The notes: generated by a model not told the origin, from the sequence alone. 64,000 bases of DNA from Winogradskyella sp. (GCF_003712105.1 NZ_RHLG01000001.1:496001-560000), one strand, 5' to 3'; shown: positions 34,779-44,762, counted from the stretch's first letter. Program-made: numbers and translations.

Positions 34779-35441
34779 CTACTTATCCAATAAAGCCTCT
34801 AAGTCCATTCTATCTAATAACCCATCAGGAAACAGATTGTTTTTAGCTTCAAAATCTTTAAGCGCGTCTGAAGTTATATTTCTAAAAACACCATCAATGG
34901 GCATCTCATATCCCTGAGCTTTTAGTAGCTTTTGAACCTCATAGATATAAGCGCTTTTTTGACCTATTCTTATAGTAAGACTAGGGAAGTTGTCTAACAT
35001 CTTGGTCTTAAAAGTGTTGTGCTGTTTTTCCTTTTTGTAAGCTTCAATTGTAGTGTTTGTATGTTCTAAGTGCTTTATGTCTTCATTGTTCAAGCCCTTA
35101 TCTTTAAAGTCTTTTGAGGCTTTTAGCTTGGCTTCATAAAATTTAACTTTAGCCAACTTCTTTGCATATTCATTAACTACGACTTTAGTTTGTTCATCTT
35201 CATCTTCTGGGTGTACTGCATCGATGCTATTTGCTGACCATTGCATTGTTCTGTAACTATTTAAGCTTTCTACAGCTTCGTAATACTTGAAAAGCAGTTC
35301 TTGATTGTGATAATTGATGTCAATCGCTTCACTTATATTATAATTAGTACTTTCAGGATGATAACGTTTATAATCATCGTATTTGTTGTATGCGAACAAA
35401 AGGAGGATTACTACAAGAATAAAAATCAATAGCTTTTTCAT
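34779..35441 (-). CDS. Peptidoglycan-binding-domain membrane protein
   Basis: 220 residues: an N-terminal membrane anchor (KKLLIFILVVILLLFAYN), a helical, charged middle section, and a C-terminal PG_binding_1 domain (residues about 155-218, IRIGQKSAYIYEVQKLLKAQGY...DGVFRNITSDALKDFEAKN). Likely anchored in the inner membrane with the domain in the periplasm, in contact with the cell wall. No catalytic domain seen. Confidence 0.78.
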   Translation of the reverse strand: MKKLLIFILVVILLLFAYNKYDDYKRYHPESTNYNISEAIDINYHNQELLFKYYEAVESLNSYRTMQWSANSIDAVHPEDEDEQTKVVVNEYAKKLAKVKFYEAKLKASKDFKDKGLNNEDIKHLEHTNTTIEAYKKEKQHNTFKTKMLDNFPSLTIRIGQKSAYIYEVQKLLKAQGYEMPIDGVFRNITSDALKDFEAKNNLFPDGLLDRMDLEALLDK

Positions 35442-35513
35442 ATTGAGGGAAGATTTTAGTGGAATAAATATAAAGTTTCCTCAATAAATAAAGTAGAAAG
35501 TATTTCAGAATTT

Positions 35514-36776
35514 CTATGACTGGTGGTTCTCAATGTCATCTTGTAAGTCTAACCTTCTAAGTTGTTTGTTTTTAATACTCATTACAATAACAGTAATAAG
35601 TGTTACAGTGCCTCCAAGCATTACAGCTAATGGTGCACCAAAAATTCGTGCAGCTATTCCGCTTTCAAGAGCACCTAGTTCATTTGAAGAACCCACAAAC
35701 ATAGAATTAACAGCACCAACTCTACCTCGCATTTCATCAGGTGTTTTTAATTGTAAAATGGTTTGTCGCACTACCATAGAGATTCCGTCGAAAACACCAG
35801 AAAAAAATAAGGCTAAAACGCTAAGCCACATTAATTTTGAAGCCCCAAAAATTATCATACAAATACCAAAGCCAAATACCGAAACCAATAGCTTCTTACC
35901 TGTGCTTTTTGTAATAGGAATATAGGTCGTAGCTAGCATGGTAATAATACTACCCGAAGATAATGCCGCATTTAATATACCAAATCCTTTAGGTCCTGCA
36001 TCTAAAATATCTTTTGCAAATACAGCAAATATGGCTACAGCACCACCAAACAAAACAGCAATCATATCTAGAGTTAAAGCACCTAAAACCACTTTATCGT
36101 TAAACACAAATCTTAATCCAACTTTTAAACTCTCTTTTACAGACTCATTGGTTTTTTTGTTTAAAATAGGTTTTATGCCAATTCTAAAAACAAGCAATAA
36201 TGCAATGACAACTAACAAAAAGATAATTCCAAGTGTATAATTAACACCTATCCATGCAATTAAAAACCCACCACACAATGCACCAAAAACGGCTGCACCT
36301 TTCCATGTACTGCTACTCCATGTTGCGGCATTAGGATAAGCGCTTTTTGGAACTAAAAGCGCGATAAGCGAAAATATAGTTGGGCCGAAAAATGCTCTTA
36401 ATACACCACCAAAAAAGACTAATCCATAAATACCAAATAAAATAGTATTAGTCTCCCATGAAGACTCAACACTGTTTGAAGTCAACCAAAACAACCCGAA
36501 ACTTATTAGAGAAAATAGTGAGATACAGGTTAAAAAGAGGTTTCGCTTTTCTTTTCGATCTGCAATATGCCCAGCAAAAGGCGCTAGGAAAAACGCAGGA
36601 ATAAACTCGCAAAGACCTATAATACCAAGACTTAATTCGTCATTAGTCATAGCATACACTTGCCATTCAATAACTACAAATTGCATAGACCAACCAAATA
36701 CTAAAGCAAAGCGTGCCAACAAAAAAATCTTAAACTCTTTGAATCTAAGCGCTGCATATGGGTCGTTTTTCTGCAA
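35514..36776 (-). CDS. MFS transporter
   Basis: 420 residues, about twelve hydrophobic helices. The typical MFS loop after helix 2 is GHIADRKEKRN and the second-half repeat GVFDGISMVVRQTILQLKTPDEMRGRV, typical of the enterobactin-exporter-like (EntS) subgroup. Substrate unknown. 4 nt downstream of recJ on the same strand. Confidence 0.88.
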   Translation of the reverse strand: MQKNDPYAALRFKEFKIFLLARFALVFGWSMQFVVIEWQVYAMTNDELSLGIIGLCEFIPAFFLAPFAGHIADRKEKRNLFLTCISLFSLISFGLFWLTSNSVESSWETNTILFGIYGLVFFGGVLRAFFGPTIFSLIALLVPKSAYPNAATWSSSTWKGAAVFGALCGGFLIAWIGVNYTLGIIFLLVVIALLLVFRIGIKPILNKKTNESVKESLKVGLRFVFNDKVVLGALTLDMIAVLFGGAVAIFAVFAKDILDAGPKGFGILNAALSSGSIITMLATTYIPITKSTGKKLLVSVFGFGICMIIFGASKLMWLSVLALFFSGVFDGISMVVRQTILQLKTPDEMRGRVGAVNSMFVGSSNELGALESGIAARIFGAPLAVMLGGTVTLITVIVMSIKNKQLRRLDLQDDIENHQS

Positions 36777-36780
36777 AATA

Positions 36781-38472
36781 CTAAGCTTTTAAATCTTTTA
36801 ATTTTAATTGTAAACTCACATTACCATTCCAATGGTTTTCGTCAATAGTATAAGCTATATCAAACGGTTTTTGGTTTTTAACAAGGTCTATTTTTTTTCC
36901 CAAACCAAAGGCTATAGACACAATATTTTCTGTGCCTGTTTGTGTAGCAGTAAATCGTAAATGCTTATCATCTTCACCAACACATTTCCCCCAACCAGTG
37001 TCTTTTACGTTTTGGGTCATAAATACTGGTGTCATATTACCAGGTCCAAAAGGTGCAAATTGACGAATGATTCGATATAACCTATTGTCAATTCTATTAA
37101 GGTTAATTTCTAAATCTACGCTAATTTCTGGGGTCAATAATTTAGATTCAATTGTATCCTTAACAACCTCTTCAAATTTTGCCTTAAAAGCCTTATAGTT
37201 TTCAGGTAATAATGTTAATCCAGCCGCATACTTGTGCCCACCAAATTGTTCGATATATTCACTACAAGCTTCGAGAGCATTATACACATCAAATCCTTTT
37301 ACAGAGCGTGCAGAAGCTGCTAACTTGTCTCCACTTTTAGTAAATACTAAAGTTGGCCTATAATAGGTTTCTGTAAGTCGCGACGCTACAATGCCAATAA
37401 CACCTTTGTGCCATTCTTCATCATAAACTACGGTTGTAAATCTATCTTGCTCGTTTTTTTCTTCAATTTGTAGTAAAGCCTCCTCTGTAATGCGCTTATC
37501 GGCTTCTCTTCTATCTGTGTTGTACTGATTAATATCAATAGCATATTCGGCAGCGAGATTAAAATCGGTTTCAGTTAAAAGGGTCACGGCATGATTACCA
37601 TGTTTCATTCTACCAGCAGCATTAATTCTTGGCGCAAGAATAAATACTACATCTGTAATGCTTAGCTCATCTTTTTTTACCTCAGTAATGATTGCTTTCA
37701 TTCCTGGTCTAGGATTAGCGTTGATAACTTGCAAACCAAAGTAAGCCAGTACTCTATTTTCGCCTGTCATGGGAACGATATCTGCACCTATAGCCGTAGC
37801 AACCAAATCGAGATACTCAACTAATTCCTCAACACTTTGTTCTTCTTTTGATGCTAAAGCCGAAATTAATTTAAACCCAACACCACATCCACAAAGCTCT
37901 TTATAAGGATATTCACAGTCTTCGCGTTTAGGGTCTAAAATAGCTATTGCATCAGGAAGTTCCTCTCCTGGTCTATGGTGGTCGCAGACTATAAAATCAA
38001 TGCCTTTTTCTGTTGCATAAGCAATTTTATCGACCGCTTTAACACCACAATCTAAAGCAATAATTAATGAGAAGTCATTATCGTGAGCAAAGTCAATGCC
38101 TTTATAAGAAATCCCATAACCTTCATCATATCGGTCTGGAATGTAAGTCGCTACAGAATCAATTCTTGTTTTTAAATACGATGACATTAACGCCACTGAT
38201 GTTGTGCCATCAACATCATAATCGCCATAAACCAAAATGTTTTCGCCTTTTGAAATAGCAGTTTCAATTCGTGTTACAGCCTTATCCATATCTTTCATTA
38301 AGAATGGATCGTGCAAATGGTCTAAACTAGGTCTGAAAAATGTTTTTGCGGCATCATAAGTTTCAATGCCACGTTGCAATAATAAAATAGCAACAATATC
38401 GTCAACTTGAAGTGCTTCTTTTAAGGCCTCAATTTTTGAAGTCTCTGGTTTTGGTTTAAGCGTCCAACGCAT
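36781..38472 (-). CDS. recJ: Single-stranded-DNA-specific exonuclease RecJ
   Basis: 563 residues, usual length. DHH phosphoesterase motifs: YGDYDVDGTTSVALM, LIIALDCGVKAVD, VCDHHRPGEELPDA, then DHHA1 domain with GHKYAAGL (GGxxxAAG-type) and an OB-like C-terminus. Degrades 5' single strands in recombination and mismatch repair. Reads into the MFS gene with a 4-nt gap. Confidence 0.95.
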   Translation of the reverse strand: MRWTLKPKPETSKIEALKEALQVDDIVAILLLQRGIETYDAAKTFFRPSLDHLHDPFLMKDMDKAVTRIETAISKGENILVYGDYDVDGTTSVALMSSYLKTRIDSVATYIPDRYDEGYGISYKGIDFAHDNDFSLIIALDCGVKAVDKIAYATEKGIDFIVCDHHRPGEELPDAIAILDPKREDCEYPYKELCGCGVGFKLISALASKEEQSVEELVEYLDLVATAIGADIVPMTGENRVLAYFGLQVINANPRPGMKAIITEVKKDELSITDVVFILAPRINAAGRMKHGNHAVTLLTETDFNLAAEYAIDINQYNTDRREADKRITEEALLQIEEKNEQDRFTTVVYDEEWHKGVIGIVASRLTETYYRPTLVFTKSGDKLAASARSVKGFDVYNALEACSEYIEQFGGHKYAAGLTLLPENYKAFKAKFEEVVKDTIESKLLTPEISVDLEINLNRIDNRLYRIIRQFAPFGPGNMTPVFMTQNVKDTGWGKCVGEDDKHLRFTATQTGTENIVSIAFGLGKKIDLVKNQKPFDIAYTIDENHWNGNVSLQLKLKDLKA

Positions 38473-38483
38473 ATATTTATTTA

Positions 38484-38915
38484 CTATCTCTTTGTGGCAA
38501 TATGATAAAATATGCTTGTTTCTATCTTAGCAAATTGTCTAAACATTTCCATAACACCGCAGTACTTTTCTACTGATAGATTTACAGCACGTTCGCACTT
38601 CTTTTTATTTAAATCCGAACCATAAAAATGATATTCTACAACAACTGAATGGTAGTATCTTGGATGCTCATCCGTCAACTCACCCGAAACTTCGATTTTA
38701 AAATCATCAATTTCCTCATTCATTTTATCCAAAATTGAAATAACATCTAAAGCGGAGCAACCTGCTAAAGAAGATAGCATCATAGCCTTTGGCGAAAGAC
38801 CAAAACGTTCATCTTGCCCTTCAATATTAGTGTCCATGACAACGGTTTTTCCACTTGGGTTATCTGATTCAAAGGTTAAACCGCCTTTCCAGTGCGTAGT
38901 GATTTTATCTGCCAT
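38484..38915 (-). CDS. OsmC/Ohr-family protein
   Basis: 143 residues of the OsmC fold: GLSPKAMMLSSLAGCSALDVISIL with the first redox Cys, and a C-terminal VEKYCGVMEMFRQ with the second, both near expected spacing. OsmC proteins reduce organic hydroperoxides. Precedes recJ by 11 nt. Confidence 0.88.
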   Translation of the reverse strand: MADKITTHWKGGLTFESDNPSGKTVVMDTNIEGQDERFGLSPKAMMLSSLAGCSALDVISILDKMNEEIDDFKIEVSGELTDEHPRYYHSVVVEYHFYGSDLNKKKCERAVNLSVEKYCGVMEMFRQFAKIETSIFYHIATKR

Positions 38916-39049
38916 TTCTTTAAAGTTAATACGTTATGAGTGCCTAAAGTTACTAAGTAAAAATGGATAAAAACGTATTAAAGTTTAGTTTGTAATGCCG
39001 AAGGACTTTAATTAATTTAGACACTTGAAATTTTAAGTATTTTTAGACT

Positions 39050-39652
39050 ATGGCATTAGTAACTCCGTTATCTCCGGAACATGATTTAGAAACCAAAAAA
39101 CTAGCAGAATTCTTTAACGAGACTCTTGGGTTTTGTCCAAATTCTGTACTTACAATGCAACGCAGACCTGCAATTAGTAAAGCATTTATCAACTTAAATA
39201 AAGCCGTTATGGCTAATGAAGGTCGCGTAACTTCTGCATTAAAACGTATGATTGCTTGGGTAAGTAGTAATGCTACTGGTTGTCGTTATTGCCAGGCTCA
39301 TGCTATTAGAGCTGCTGAGCGTTATGGTGCAGAACAAGAACAACTAGATAACATTTGGGAATACAAAACACATCCCGCATTTTCTGATGCTGAACGCGCT
39401 GCTTTAGACTTTAGTTTAGCTGCATCCTTAGTGCCAAATGCTGTAGATGCTGATATTAAAAAACGCCTGTACGAGCATTGGGATGAAGGCGAGATTGTTG
39501 AGATGCTTGGTGTAATTTCTTTATTTGGTTACCTCAATCGATGGAACGATAGTATGGGAACTGATATTGAAACCGGTGCTGTTGAAAGTGCTGACCAATA
39601 CCTTGGTAAACACGGTTGGGAAAGCGGAAAGCATGATGGAAGTAAGTATTAA
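39050..39652 (+). CDS. Carboxymuconolactone decarboxylase/AhpD-like protein
   Basis: 200 residues with the AhpD-type redox motif CRYCQAHAIRAAERYG (CxxC followed by His) and a second half with the usual helices (VEMLGVISLFGYLNRWNDSMG). Such proteins are alkylhydroperoxidases or peroxidase-associated thiol enzymes. Divergent from the OsmC gene, another hydroperoxide enzyme, across 134 bp. Confidence 0.86.
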   Translation: MALVTPLSPEHDLETKKLAEFFNETLGFCPNSVLTMQRRPAISKAFINLNKAVMANEGRVTSALKRMIAWVSSNATGCRYCQAHAIRAAERYGAEQEQLDNIWEYKTHPAFSDAERAALDFSLAASLVPNAVDADIKKRLYEHWDEGEIVEMLGVISLFGYLNRWNDSMGTDIETGAVESADQYLGKHGWESGKHDGSKY

Positions 39653-39655
39653 ATT

Positions 39656-39680
39656 GTCATTCCTGTGAAAACAGGAATCT
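39656..39680. repeat. Palindromic intergenic repeat, GTCATTCCTG family, copy 1
   Basis: GTCATTCCTGTGAAAACAGGAATCT, an imperfect palindrome (ATTCCTGT/ACAGGAAT), similar to the copy at 58453-58477. It is directly downstream of the AhpD-like gene. Confidence 0.7.
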
Positions 39681-39692
39681 AAATTATAAGAT

Positions 39693-39720
39693 AAACCTCA
39701 TCAGAAATGGTGAGGTTTTT
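39693..39720. terminator. Bidirectional terminator
   Basis: AAACCTCA/TGAGGTTT stem with a ten-base loop and T-tract, between the convergent AhpD-like and UDG genes. Confidence 0.7.
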
Positions 39721-40288
39721 ATATGATTTCTTTTATTCTTTCTTTCAACTCAGGTACTACCAATTCTTCAAACCAGGGGTTTTTTGCACGCCAAAATCGA
39801 TTTGTAGGTGACGGATGTGGAATAGGAAAATACATGGGCAAATAGCTTTTATATTCGCCAACAGTTTCAGTTAATGTTCTTTTAGCTTTGTCTTTTAAAT
39901 AGTGCTTCTGTGCATAAGTGCCAATTAAAATAATAAGGGCAACATTAGGCATTTCTTTAAGCAGTAAATCGTGCCATTGAGGTGCGCATTCTGGTCGTGG
40001 TGGTAAATCGCCTGTTTTGGCTTTGCCCGGGTAACAAAAACCCATTGGTACAATAGCAAAATTCTCGGTATTGTAAAATTGCGCGTTAGTAACACCTAGC
40101 CATTCTTTAAGTTTTTTGCCACTTTGGTCATCCCAAGGTATTCCTGAAGCATGTACTTTAGTACCTGGCGCTTGACCTATAATTATAATTTTAGATTTTA
40201 TATGCCCAGTAACAACTGGCCTTGGACCTAAAGGCAAATGGTCTTTACAAATAGTACATTGGCTGATATTGTGGAGTAACTCTTTCAC
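39719..40288 (-). CDS. Uracil-DNA glycosylase family protein
   Basis: 189 residues of the UDG superfamily: IIIIGQAPGTKVHASGIPW (water-activating loop, GQAPG), and the C-terminal HPSPTNRFWRAKNPWFE with the DNA-intercalating loop. Cys pairs near the N-terminus (CTICKDHLPLG) suggest a bound metal or iron-sulfur centre as in family 4/5-like enzymes. It removes uracil from DNA; exact UDG family cannot be fixed. Confidence 0.85.
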   Translation of the reverse strand: MKELLHNISQCTICKDHLPLGPRPVVTGHIKSKIIIIGQAPGTKVHASGIPWDDQSGKKLKEWLGVTNAQFYNTENFAIVPMGFCYPGKAKTGDLPPRPECAPQWHDLLLKEMPNVALIILIGTYAQKHYLKDKAKRTLTETVGEYKSYLPMYFPIPHPSPTNRFWRAKNPWFEELVVPELKERIKEII

Positions 40289-40329
40289 TTAAACTTTTAC
40301 AGACATAACCCTAGATAAATTGAACTTGG

Positions 40330-40389
40330 TTAGACACAAATTACATTAGTTCTCACTAATCGCTTCGTGTTAATTCGAGAAATTCGTGT
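40330..40389. repeat. Degenerate ATTCGTG-type interspersed repeat
   Basis: Three consecutive 9-nt units near 40363-40389 read CTTCGTGTT, AATTCGAGA, AATTCGTGT, preceded by ACTAAT and TTACATTAG segments. This resembles the (CACGAATT)n type of sequence often scattered in Bacteroidota genomes. Runs up to the rsmI stop codon. Confidence 0.45.
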
Positions 40390-41060
40390 CAATTTTTACC
40401 ACCAACCACTATAACAATCTCGCCTTTTGGCGGCTTATTGGTGTAATGTTCTAAAACCTCCTTAGCTGTACCTCGAATCGTTTCTTCATATAGCTTTGTA
40501 AGCTCTCTAGACACTGATACTTTTCGGTCTTCGCCAAAATATTCACAAAAATTGGTAAGTGTTTTTATAAGCTTATGTGGGCTTTCGTAAAACATCATCG
40601 TACGTGTTTCTTCAGCCAATAACTTTAAGCGGGTTTGGCGCCCTTTCTTTACGGGTAAAAAGCCTTCGAAAACAAATTTATCGTTTGGTAAGCCACTATT
40701 TACAAGTGCTGGAACAAATGCTGTTGCACCTGGCAAGCACTCTACATCAATATGATGCTCAACACAAGCTCTAACCAACAAAAATCCAGGATCTGATATT
40801 GCAGGTGTTCCGGCATCGCTAATAACTGCTATAGACACTCCTGACTTTAGTTTTTCAACTAAACCATCAACTGTTTTATGCTCATTGTGCATGTGATGAC
40901 TTTGCATTTGTGTTGAAATTTCGAAATGCTTAAGAAGTTTGCCTGATGTACGTGTGTCTTCGGCTAAGATTAAATCAACCTCATTTAAAACCTCGATAGC
41001 CCTGAAGGTGATATCTTTTAGATTCCCGATTGGTGTTGGTACAAGGTAGAGTTTACTCAT
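40389..41060 (-). CDS. rsmI: 16S rRNA (cytidine1402-2'-O)-methyltransferase
   Basis: 223 residues of the tetrapyrrole-methylase-like RsmI family: N-terminal LYLVPTPIGNLKDITFRAI, LAEDTRTSGKLLKHF, AVISDAGTPAISDPGFLLV, CLPGATAFVPALVNSGLP and FEGFLPVKKGRQTRL. Methylates the ribose of C1402 in the decoding centre of 16S rRNA using SAM. Confidence 0.95.
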   Translation of the reverse strand: MSKLYLVPTPIGNLKDITFRAIEVLNEVDLILAEDTRTSGKLLKHFEISTQMQSHHMHNEHKTVDGLVEKLKSGVSIAVISDAGTPAISDPGFLLVRACVEHHIDVECLPGATAFVPALVNSGLPNDKFVFEGFLPVKKGRQTRLKLLAEETRTMMFYESPHKLIKTLTNFCEYFGEDRKVSVSRELTKLYEETIRGTAKEVLEHYTNKPPKGEIVIVVGGKN

Positions 41061-41063
41061 GCT

Positions 41064-41087
41064 TACTTTCCGCGAAAGCGGTAATCT
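41064..41087. repeat. Degenerate copy of the GTCATTCCTG repeat
   Basis: TACTTTCCGCGAAAGCGGTAATCT keeps the GCGAAAGC core and the AATCT end of the palindromic repeats found at 39656 and 58453. It lies just upstream of rsmI. Confidence 0.4.
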
Positions 41088-41099
41088 TTTAATTCGTAT

Positions 41100-41456
41100 C
41101 TAATCTCTAATATGCTTTCCTAAAAAGTACGATGGAAGTATCACAATTAAGCCATAAAGCGAAAACCCAATAAGGTCATGACCCGCATGATAATGTGCTG
41201 CTGTTGCTAAAACCAAGTCAAAAAAGAAACCTGCATAAGCCCATTCTGTTAACCATTTGCTCTGTCTCCATAAAATCATGACTATACCTAATACTTTTAA
41301 AACAGCTAACGGAATGACGATATAAGTAGGGTAATTAAAACTTTCAAAAAAGCCTTTTACCATTTCTGTTTTTGTAAAATACATCGAAGCAGAAAACAGC
41401 ATTATTCCACACAAGACTAGGGTTGTAATCCAATAAATAACTTGTTTTACACGCAT
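41100..41456 (-). CDS. DoxX-like membrane protein
   Basis: 118 residues, four hydrophobic helices, with the DoxX-family pattern YPTYIVIPLAVLKVLGIVMIL and a final AHYHAGHDLIGFSLYGLIVILPSYFLGK. Family function is poorly known. The upstream coiled-coil gene ends 3 nt before its start. Confidence 0.8.
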   Translation of the reverse strand: MRVKQVIYWITTLVLCGIMLFSASMYFTKTEMVKGFFESFNYPTYIVIPLAVLKVLGIVMILWRQSKWLTEWAYAGFFFDLVLATAAHYHAGHDLIGFSLYGLIVILPSYFLGKHIRD

Positions 41457-41459
41457 GTA

Positions 41460-42206
41460 TTAATTGAATTTCCCTTCAACAATTTCAAGAAAACGCTCTT
41501 CGTATTCTTCTTTGCCGTCCCAATTGTTATAATCTGGTTTTACTAATTGATGAATAAAATCTTGCGCTTCTTGCAAACTTGTAGCGGTATTTACTTGAGA
41601 GATTACGCGCTCATAATCTTCGGTCTTTCCATCAAACAGGTGCTTAACAAATGCTATTTTATCATTAAGCCCTATTTGTAATCCTCCAGATTTTAGTTTA
41701 TCATTTAAAGATTTCACCTTTTGCTCAGCTTCTCTTTTTTGCGCTTCTTCTATAGGTTCAAATTCTGGTAAATCTTTAAAATCTTGAGTTATGGTTTCAA
41801 ATTCTATCGTTTTAGCTTGCCCGTTCGATGCTGCTTTAACTTCTTTTGTTTCTTCAGCCTCAGTCTCCTCAGGCATAAAAGCAACCATGTCTTTAATCTT
41901 ATTCATCACTGGCTCGATAATGCCATCATCTTCACGCTCGTCAAGGTTAACATAAACTTTATTTTCCACCTCTATGTTGTCACTAATCTTATTGTTGAAA
42001 GCAGTGTCTAGCATTTCAAAAAACGACGAATCGTTACCAATAGTTGGTAAATTCTCTTCAAAGTTTTCTTGAGCAAATTTTAAAACCGTTAACTTTTCGT
42101 ATAACGCCGCAACTTCTTCGTGCATACGATTAACGTCTTCTTTACCGGTTAACTTTAGAATCCTATGAGCTATACTAATTAATTCTGATTCTAATTTCTT
42201 TTTCAT
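41460..42206 (-). CDS. Conserved coiled-coil hypothetical protein
   Basis: 248 residues, acidic and Glu/Lys-rich, no signal peptide. A helical N-terminus (LISIAHRILKLTGKEDVNRMHEEVAALYEKL) is followed by a long linker with many Glu/Thr (around residues 125-160) and a C-terminal block LNDKIAFVKHLFDGKTEDYERVISQVNTA. The family is seen in Flavobacteriia, without known function. Gap of 3 nt to the DoxX gene indicates an operon. Confidence 0.7.
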   Translation of the reverse strand: MKKKLESELISIAHRILKLTGKEDVNRMHEEVAALYEKLTVLKFAQENFEENLPTIGNDSSFFEMLDTAFNNKISDNIEVENKVYVNLDEREDDGIIEPVMNKIKDMVAFMPEETEAEETKEVKAASNGQAKTIEFETITQDFKDLPEFEPIEEAQKREAEQKVKSLNDKLKSGGLQIGLNDKIAFVKHLFDGKTEDYERVISQVNTATSLQEAQDFIHQLVKPDYNNWDGKEEYEERFLEIVEGKFN

Positions 42207-42411
42207 CTATTCTAAATTTTTAGTAGTAAAAGAAGAAACTAAAAATTTCTTCATATTCAGGAATTGATATAAAAAACTATATCACAACACTTCAATTTGT
42301 TGAGATAATTTCTTTATGTTCATTTCATCAATTTTACTTTTGATTTTTAATTTTTTTGATTGACCTTTATACAAACGAATTATGACTACGTTTTAGTGCT
42401 AAAATTACGAA

Positions 42412-43059
42412 ATGTTTCTTGAAAATACAGTAAATCATAAAGAACAATTTGGGTGGATTGAGGTGATTTGTGGGTCGATGTTCTCTGGGAAAACTGAGGA
42501 ACTTATTCGCAGATTAAAACGCGCTCAATTTGCCAGACAAAAAGTTGAAATTTTTAAACCGGCCGTAGATGTGCGTTACGATGAAGATAAAGTTGTATCG
42601 CATGATGCTAACGAAATTAGATCTACGCCAGTACCTGCAGCGGCCAACATACCTATATTAGCAGATGGTTGTGATGTGGTCGGTATAGATGAAGCTCAGT
42701 TTTTTGATGACGAAATTGTAAGTGTTTGTAATGACTTAGCGAACAAAGGTGTTCGTGTTATTGTTGCCGGTCTAGATATGGATTTTAAAGGCAACCCATT
42801 TGGTCCAATGCCTTATTTAATGGCAACTGCAGAATATGTTACTAAAGTACATGCGGTGTGCACAAAAACAGGAAATCTAGCACAATACAGCTACAGAAAA
42901 GCTAAAAGTGACGACCTTGTATTACTTGGTGAAGTCGATGAATACGAGCCTCTGAGCCGAGCTGCGTTTTATAAGTGTATGCTTCGCGAAAAATTACGAC
43001 AGATGAAGGTTAAAGATGCTGAAGAAGTATCTACAAAACAAAAGAATTCTGATGCCTAA
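42412..43059 (+). CDS. tdk: Thymidine kinase
   Basis: 215 residues. Walker [15 protein letters not shown], acid in [12 protein letters not shown] (Walker B), and lasso-loop region; the zinc-binding C-terminal Cys residues are partly retained (VCTKTG, FYKCML). Phosphorylates thymidine in the salvage route. Alr starts within its last codons. Confidence 0.94.
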   Translation: MFLENTVNHKEQFGWIEVICGSMFSGKTEELIRRLKRAQFARQKVEIFKPAVDVRYDEDKVVSHDANEIRSTPVPAAANIPILADGCDVVGIDEAQFFDDEIVSVCNDLANKGVRVIVAGLDMDFKGNPFGPMPYLMATAEYVTKVHAVCTKTGNLAQYSYRKAKSDDLVLLGEVDEYEPLSRAAFYKCMLREKLRQMKVKDAEEVSTKQKNSDA

Positions 43060-44158
43060 AGCGCAAGAAACCATCTTAGAACTTGATCTAAATGCGCTTA
43101 CGCATAACTATAACTATTTAAAATCTAAATTAAAGCCTGAAACCAAATTTTTGGCTGTTGTCAAGGCTTTTGCTTATGGTAGTGATTCTGAAATAATCGC
43201 CACACACCTCCAATCTCTTGAGGTAGATTATTTTGCCGTAGCTTACACTAAAGAAGGTGTAAACCTCAGAGATGCCGGAATTACAAAACCCATATTAGTA
43301 CTTCACCCTCAAGTTGCGAACTTTAAAACCATAATTGAACGCTGTTTAGAACCTAGCTTGTACAGTCCAAGAATTCTAAAAGAGTTTGTAAAGACTGCTG
43401 AGCAAGAAAAACAAAACGATTATCCTGTTCATATTAAATTTAATACCGGACTTAACCGTTTAGGCTTTTGGCATAATGATGTTGATTTTATAAGTTCCCA
43501 ATTAGAAAGTACTACGGCTATAAAAGTTAAATCATTGTTTTCACATTTGGCTGCTAGTGAGGATGAGAAAGAACGCGATTTTACATTAATACAGATAGAG
43601 GATTTCAATAAGATTTCTAATGACTTTGAATCTAAAATGGGTTATAAGCCGTGGTTACATATGTGTAATACCTCTGGTGTTATAAACTATCCTCAAGCCC
43701 ATTTTGATATGGTGCGATGCGGTATTGGGTTGTATGGTTTTGGAAACTCAGCAAAAGAAGACAAAAACCTCAAGCCAATGGCAAGTTTAAAATCTATCAT
43801 TTCTCAAATTCATTTAATAGAAAAGGACGAATCCGTTGGTTATAATAGAGCTTACAAGGCCAAAGGATTTGAAAAAACGGCGACGATCCCTATTGGTCAT
43901 GCTGATGGTGTGTCTAGAAGCTACGGAAACGAAAATGGCTATGTCATCGTTAATGGCCAAAAAGCACCAATAATAGGTAATGTGTGTATGGACATGATAA
44001 TGATAAATATCACCAACATAGATTGTAAAGAAGGTGATGAAGTTATAGTGTTCGATGATAATTTTAAAGCATCAGATTTAGCAGAATCTGCAAATACTAT
44101 TTCCTACGAAATATTAACGGCTATTTCTCAAAGGGTAAGTCGAGTTGTCAGTAAATAA
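43052..44158 (+). CDS. alr: Alanine racemase
   Basis: 368 residues from the ATG at 43052; an upstream in-frame ATG at 43016 is inside tdk and adds an unconserved leader. PLP lysine is Lys38 in [11 protein letters not shown] (usual VKANAYG), and the second catalytic Tyr region is [11 protein letters not shown], with [11 protein letters not shown]. Makes D-alanine for peptidoglycan. Overlaps the tdk end by 8 nt. Confidence 0.93.
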   Translation: MPKAQETILELDLNALTHNYNYLKSKLKPETKFLAVVKAFAYGSDSEIIATHLQSLEVDYFAVAYTKEGVNLRDAGITKPILVLHPQVANFKTIIERCLEPSLYSPRILKEFVKTAEQEKQNDYPVHIKFNTGLNRLGFWHNDVDFISSQLESTTAIKVKSLFSHLAASEDEKERDFTLIQIEDFNKISNDFESKMGYKPWLHMCNTSGVINYPQAHFDMVRCGIGLYGFGNSAKEDKNLKPMASLKSIISQIHLIEKDESVGYNRAYKAKGFEKTATIPIGHADGVSRSYGNENGYVIVNGQKAPIIGNVCMDMIMINITNIDCKEGDEVIVFDDNFKASDLAESANTISYEILTAISQRVSRVVSK

Positions 44159-44242
44159 ATGGGTTTCAAATTTTTAAGTGTGACTATTTTGAGTAAATTA
44201 GTGTCTCACTAACGTAATACTAACTATAAAAAACCCTTTACA

Positions 44243-44644
44243 ATGTTAAAAGAATTTAAGGAATTTGCAATGAAAGGCAATCTCGTAGATATTGCTGTTG
44301 CATTTGTTATGGGTGCCGCTTTCAATAAGGTTGTGACGGCATTTACCGGAGGTATCGTTTCTCCGCTTATCGGTTTAATTTTCGACACTAACTTTAAAGA
44401 TCTTAAGTGGATCGTTAAAGAGGGTGCGCTAAATGATGCTGGTGAAAAAGTTGGCGAAGTAGCAGTCCTTTATGGTGATTTTATCACTAATTTATTAGAC
44501 TTCATCATTGTTGCTTTTGTAATGTTTATGCTTATCAAGGGCATCAACAAAATGAAGAAAAAAGAAGAGCCTGCTCCTGAAGCTCCAGCAGGACCATCTG
44601 AAATCGATTTATTAACCGAAATCAGAGATGCATTAAAAAAATAA
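44243..44644 (+). CDS. mscL: Large-conductance mechanosensitive channel
   Basis: 133 residues; two membrane helices, the first with the conserved GNLVDIAVAFVMGAAFNKVVTAF pore-lining pattern and the second in DFIIVAFVMFMLIKGINK, then a charged cytoplasmic helix (EIDLLTEIRDALKK). A homopentamer that opens under hypo-osmotic tension. Confidence 0.96.
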   Translation: MLKEFKEFAMKGNLVDIAVAFVMGAAFNKVVTAFTGGIVSPLIGLIFDTNFKDLKWIVKEGALNDAGEKVGEVAVLYGDFITNLLDFIIVAFVMFMLIKGINKMKKKEEPAPEAPAGPSEIDLLTEIRDALKK

Positions 44645-44677
44645 TATAGCTACCGCTACATTACATATTTTTAACAA

Positions 44678-44710
44678 AACCGCTTCAATGTGTGAAGCGG
44701 TTCTTTTTTT
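44678..44710 (+). terminator. Intrinsic terminator of mscL
   Basis: AACCGCTTCA/TGAAGCGGTT stem, loop of five bases, T-tract following. Confidence 0.85.
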
Positions 44711-44754
44711 GTAATTTTTTTAATTCTTCAATGACATAAATACCTACATTTGAA

Positions 44755-44762
44755 GTCAAATT
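44755..44762 (+). promoter_or_regulatory. Probable -7 box of asd
   Basis: TACATTTG matches TAnnTTTG and lies 14 bp before the ATG at 44777, giving a leader of only a few nucleotides. Confidence 0.45.

Noticed and set aside
42207..42411. Divergent intergenic region between the coiled-coil gene and tdk
   Set aside because: AT-rich, no convincing TAnnTTTG site, hairpin or frame that I could support.
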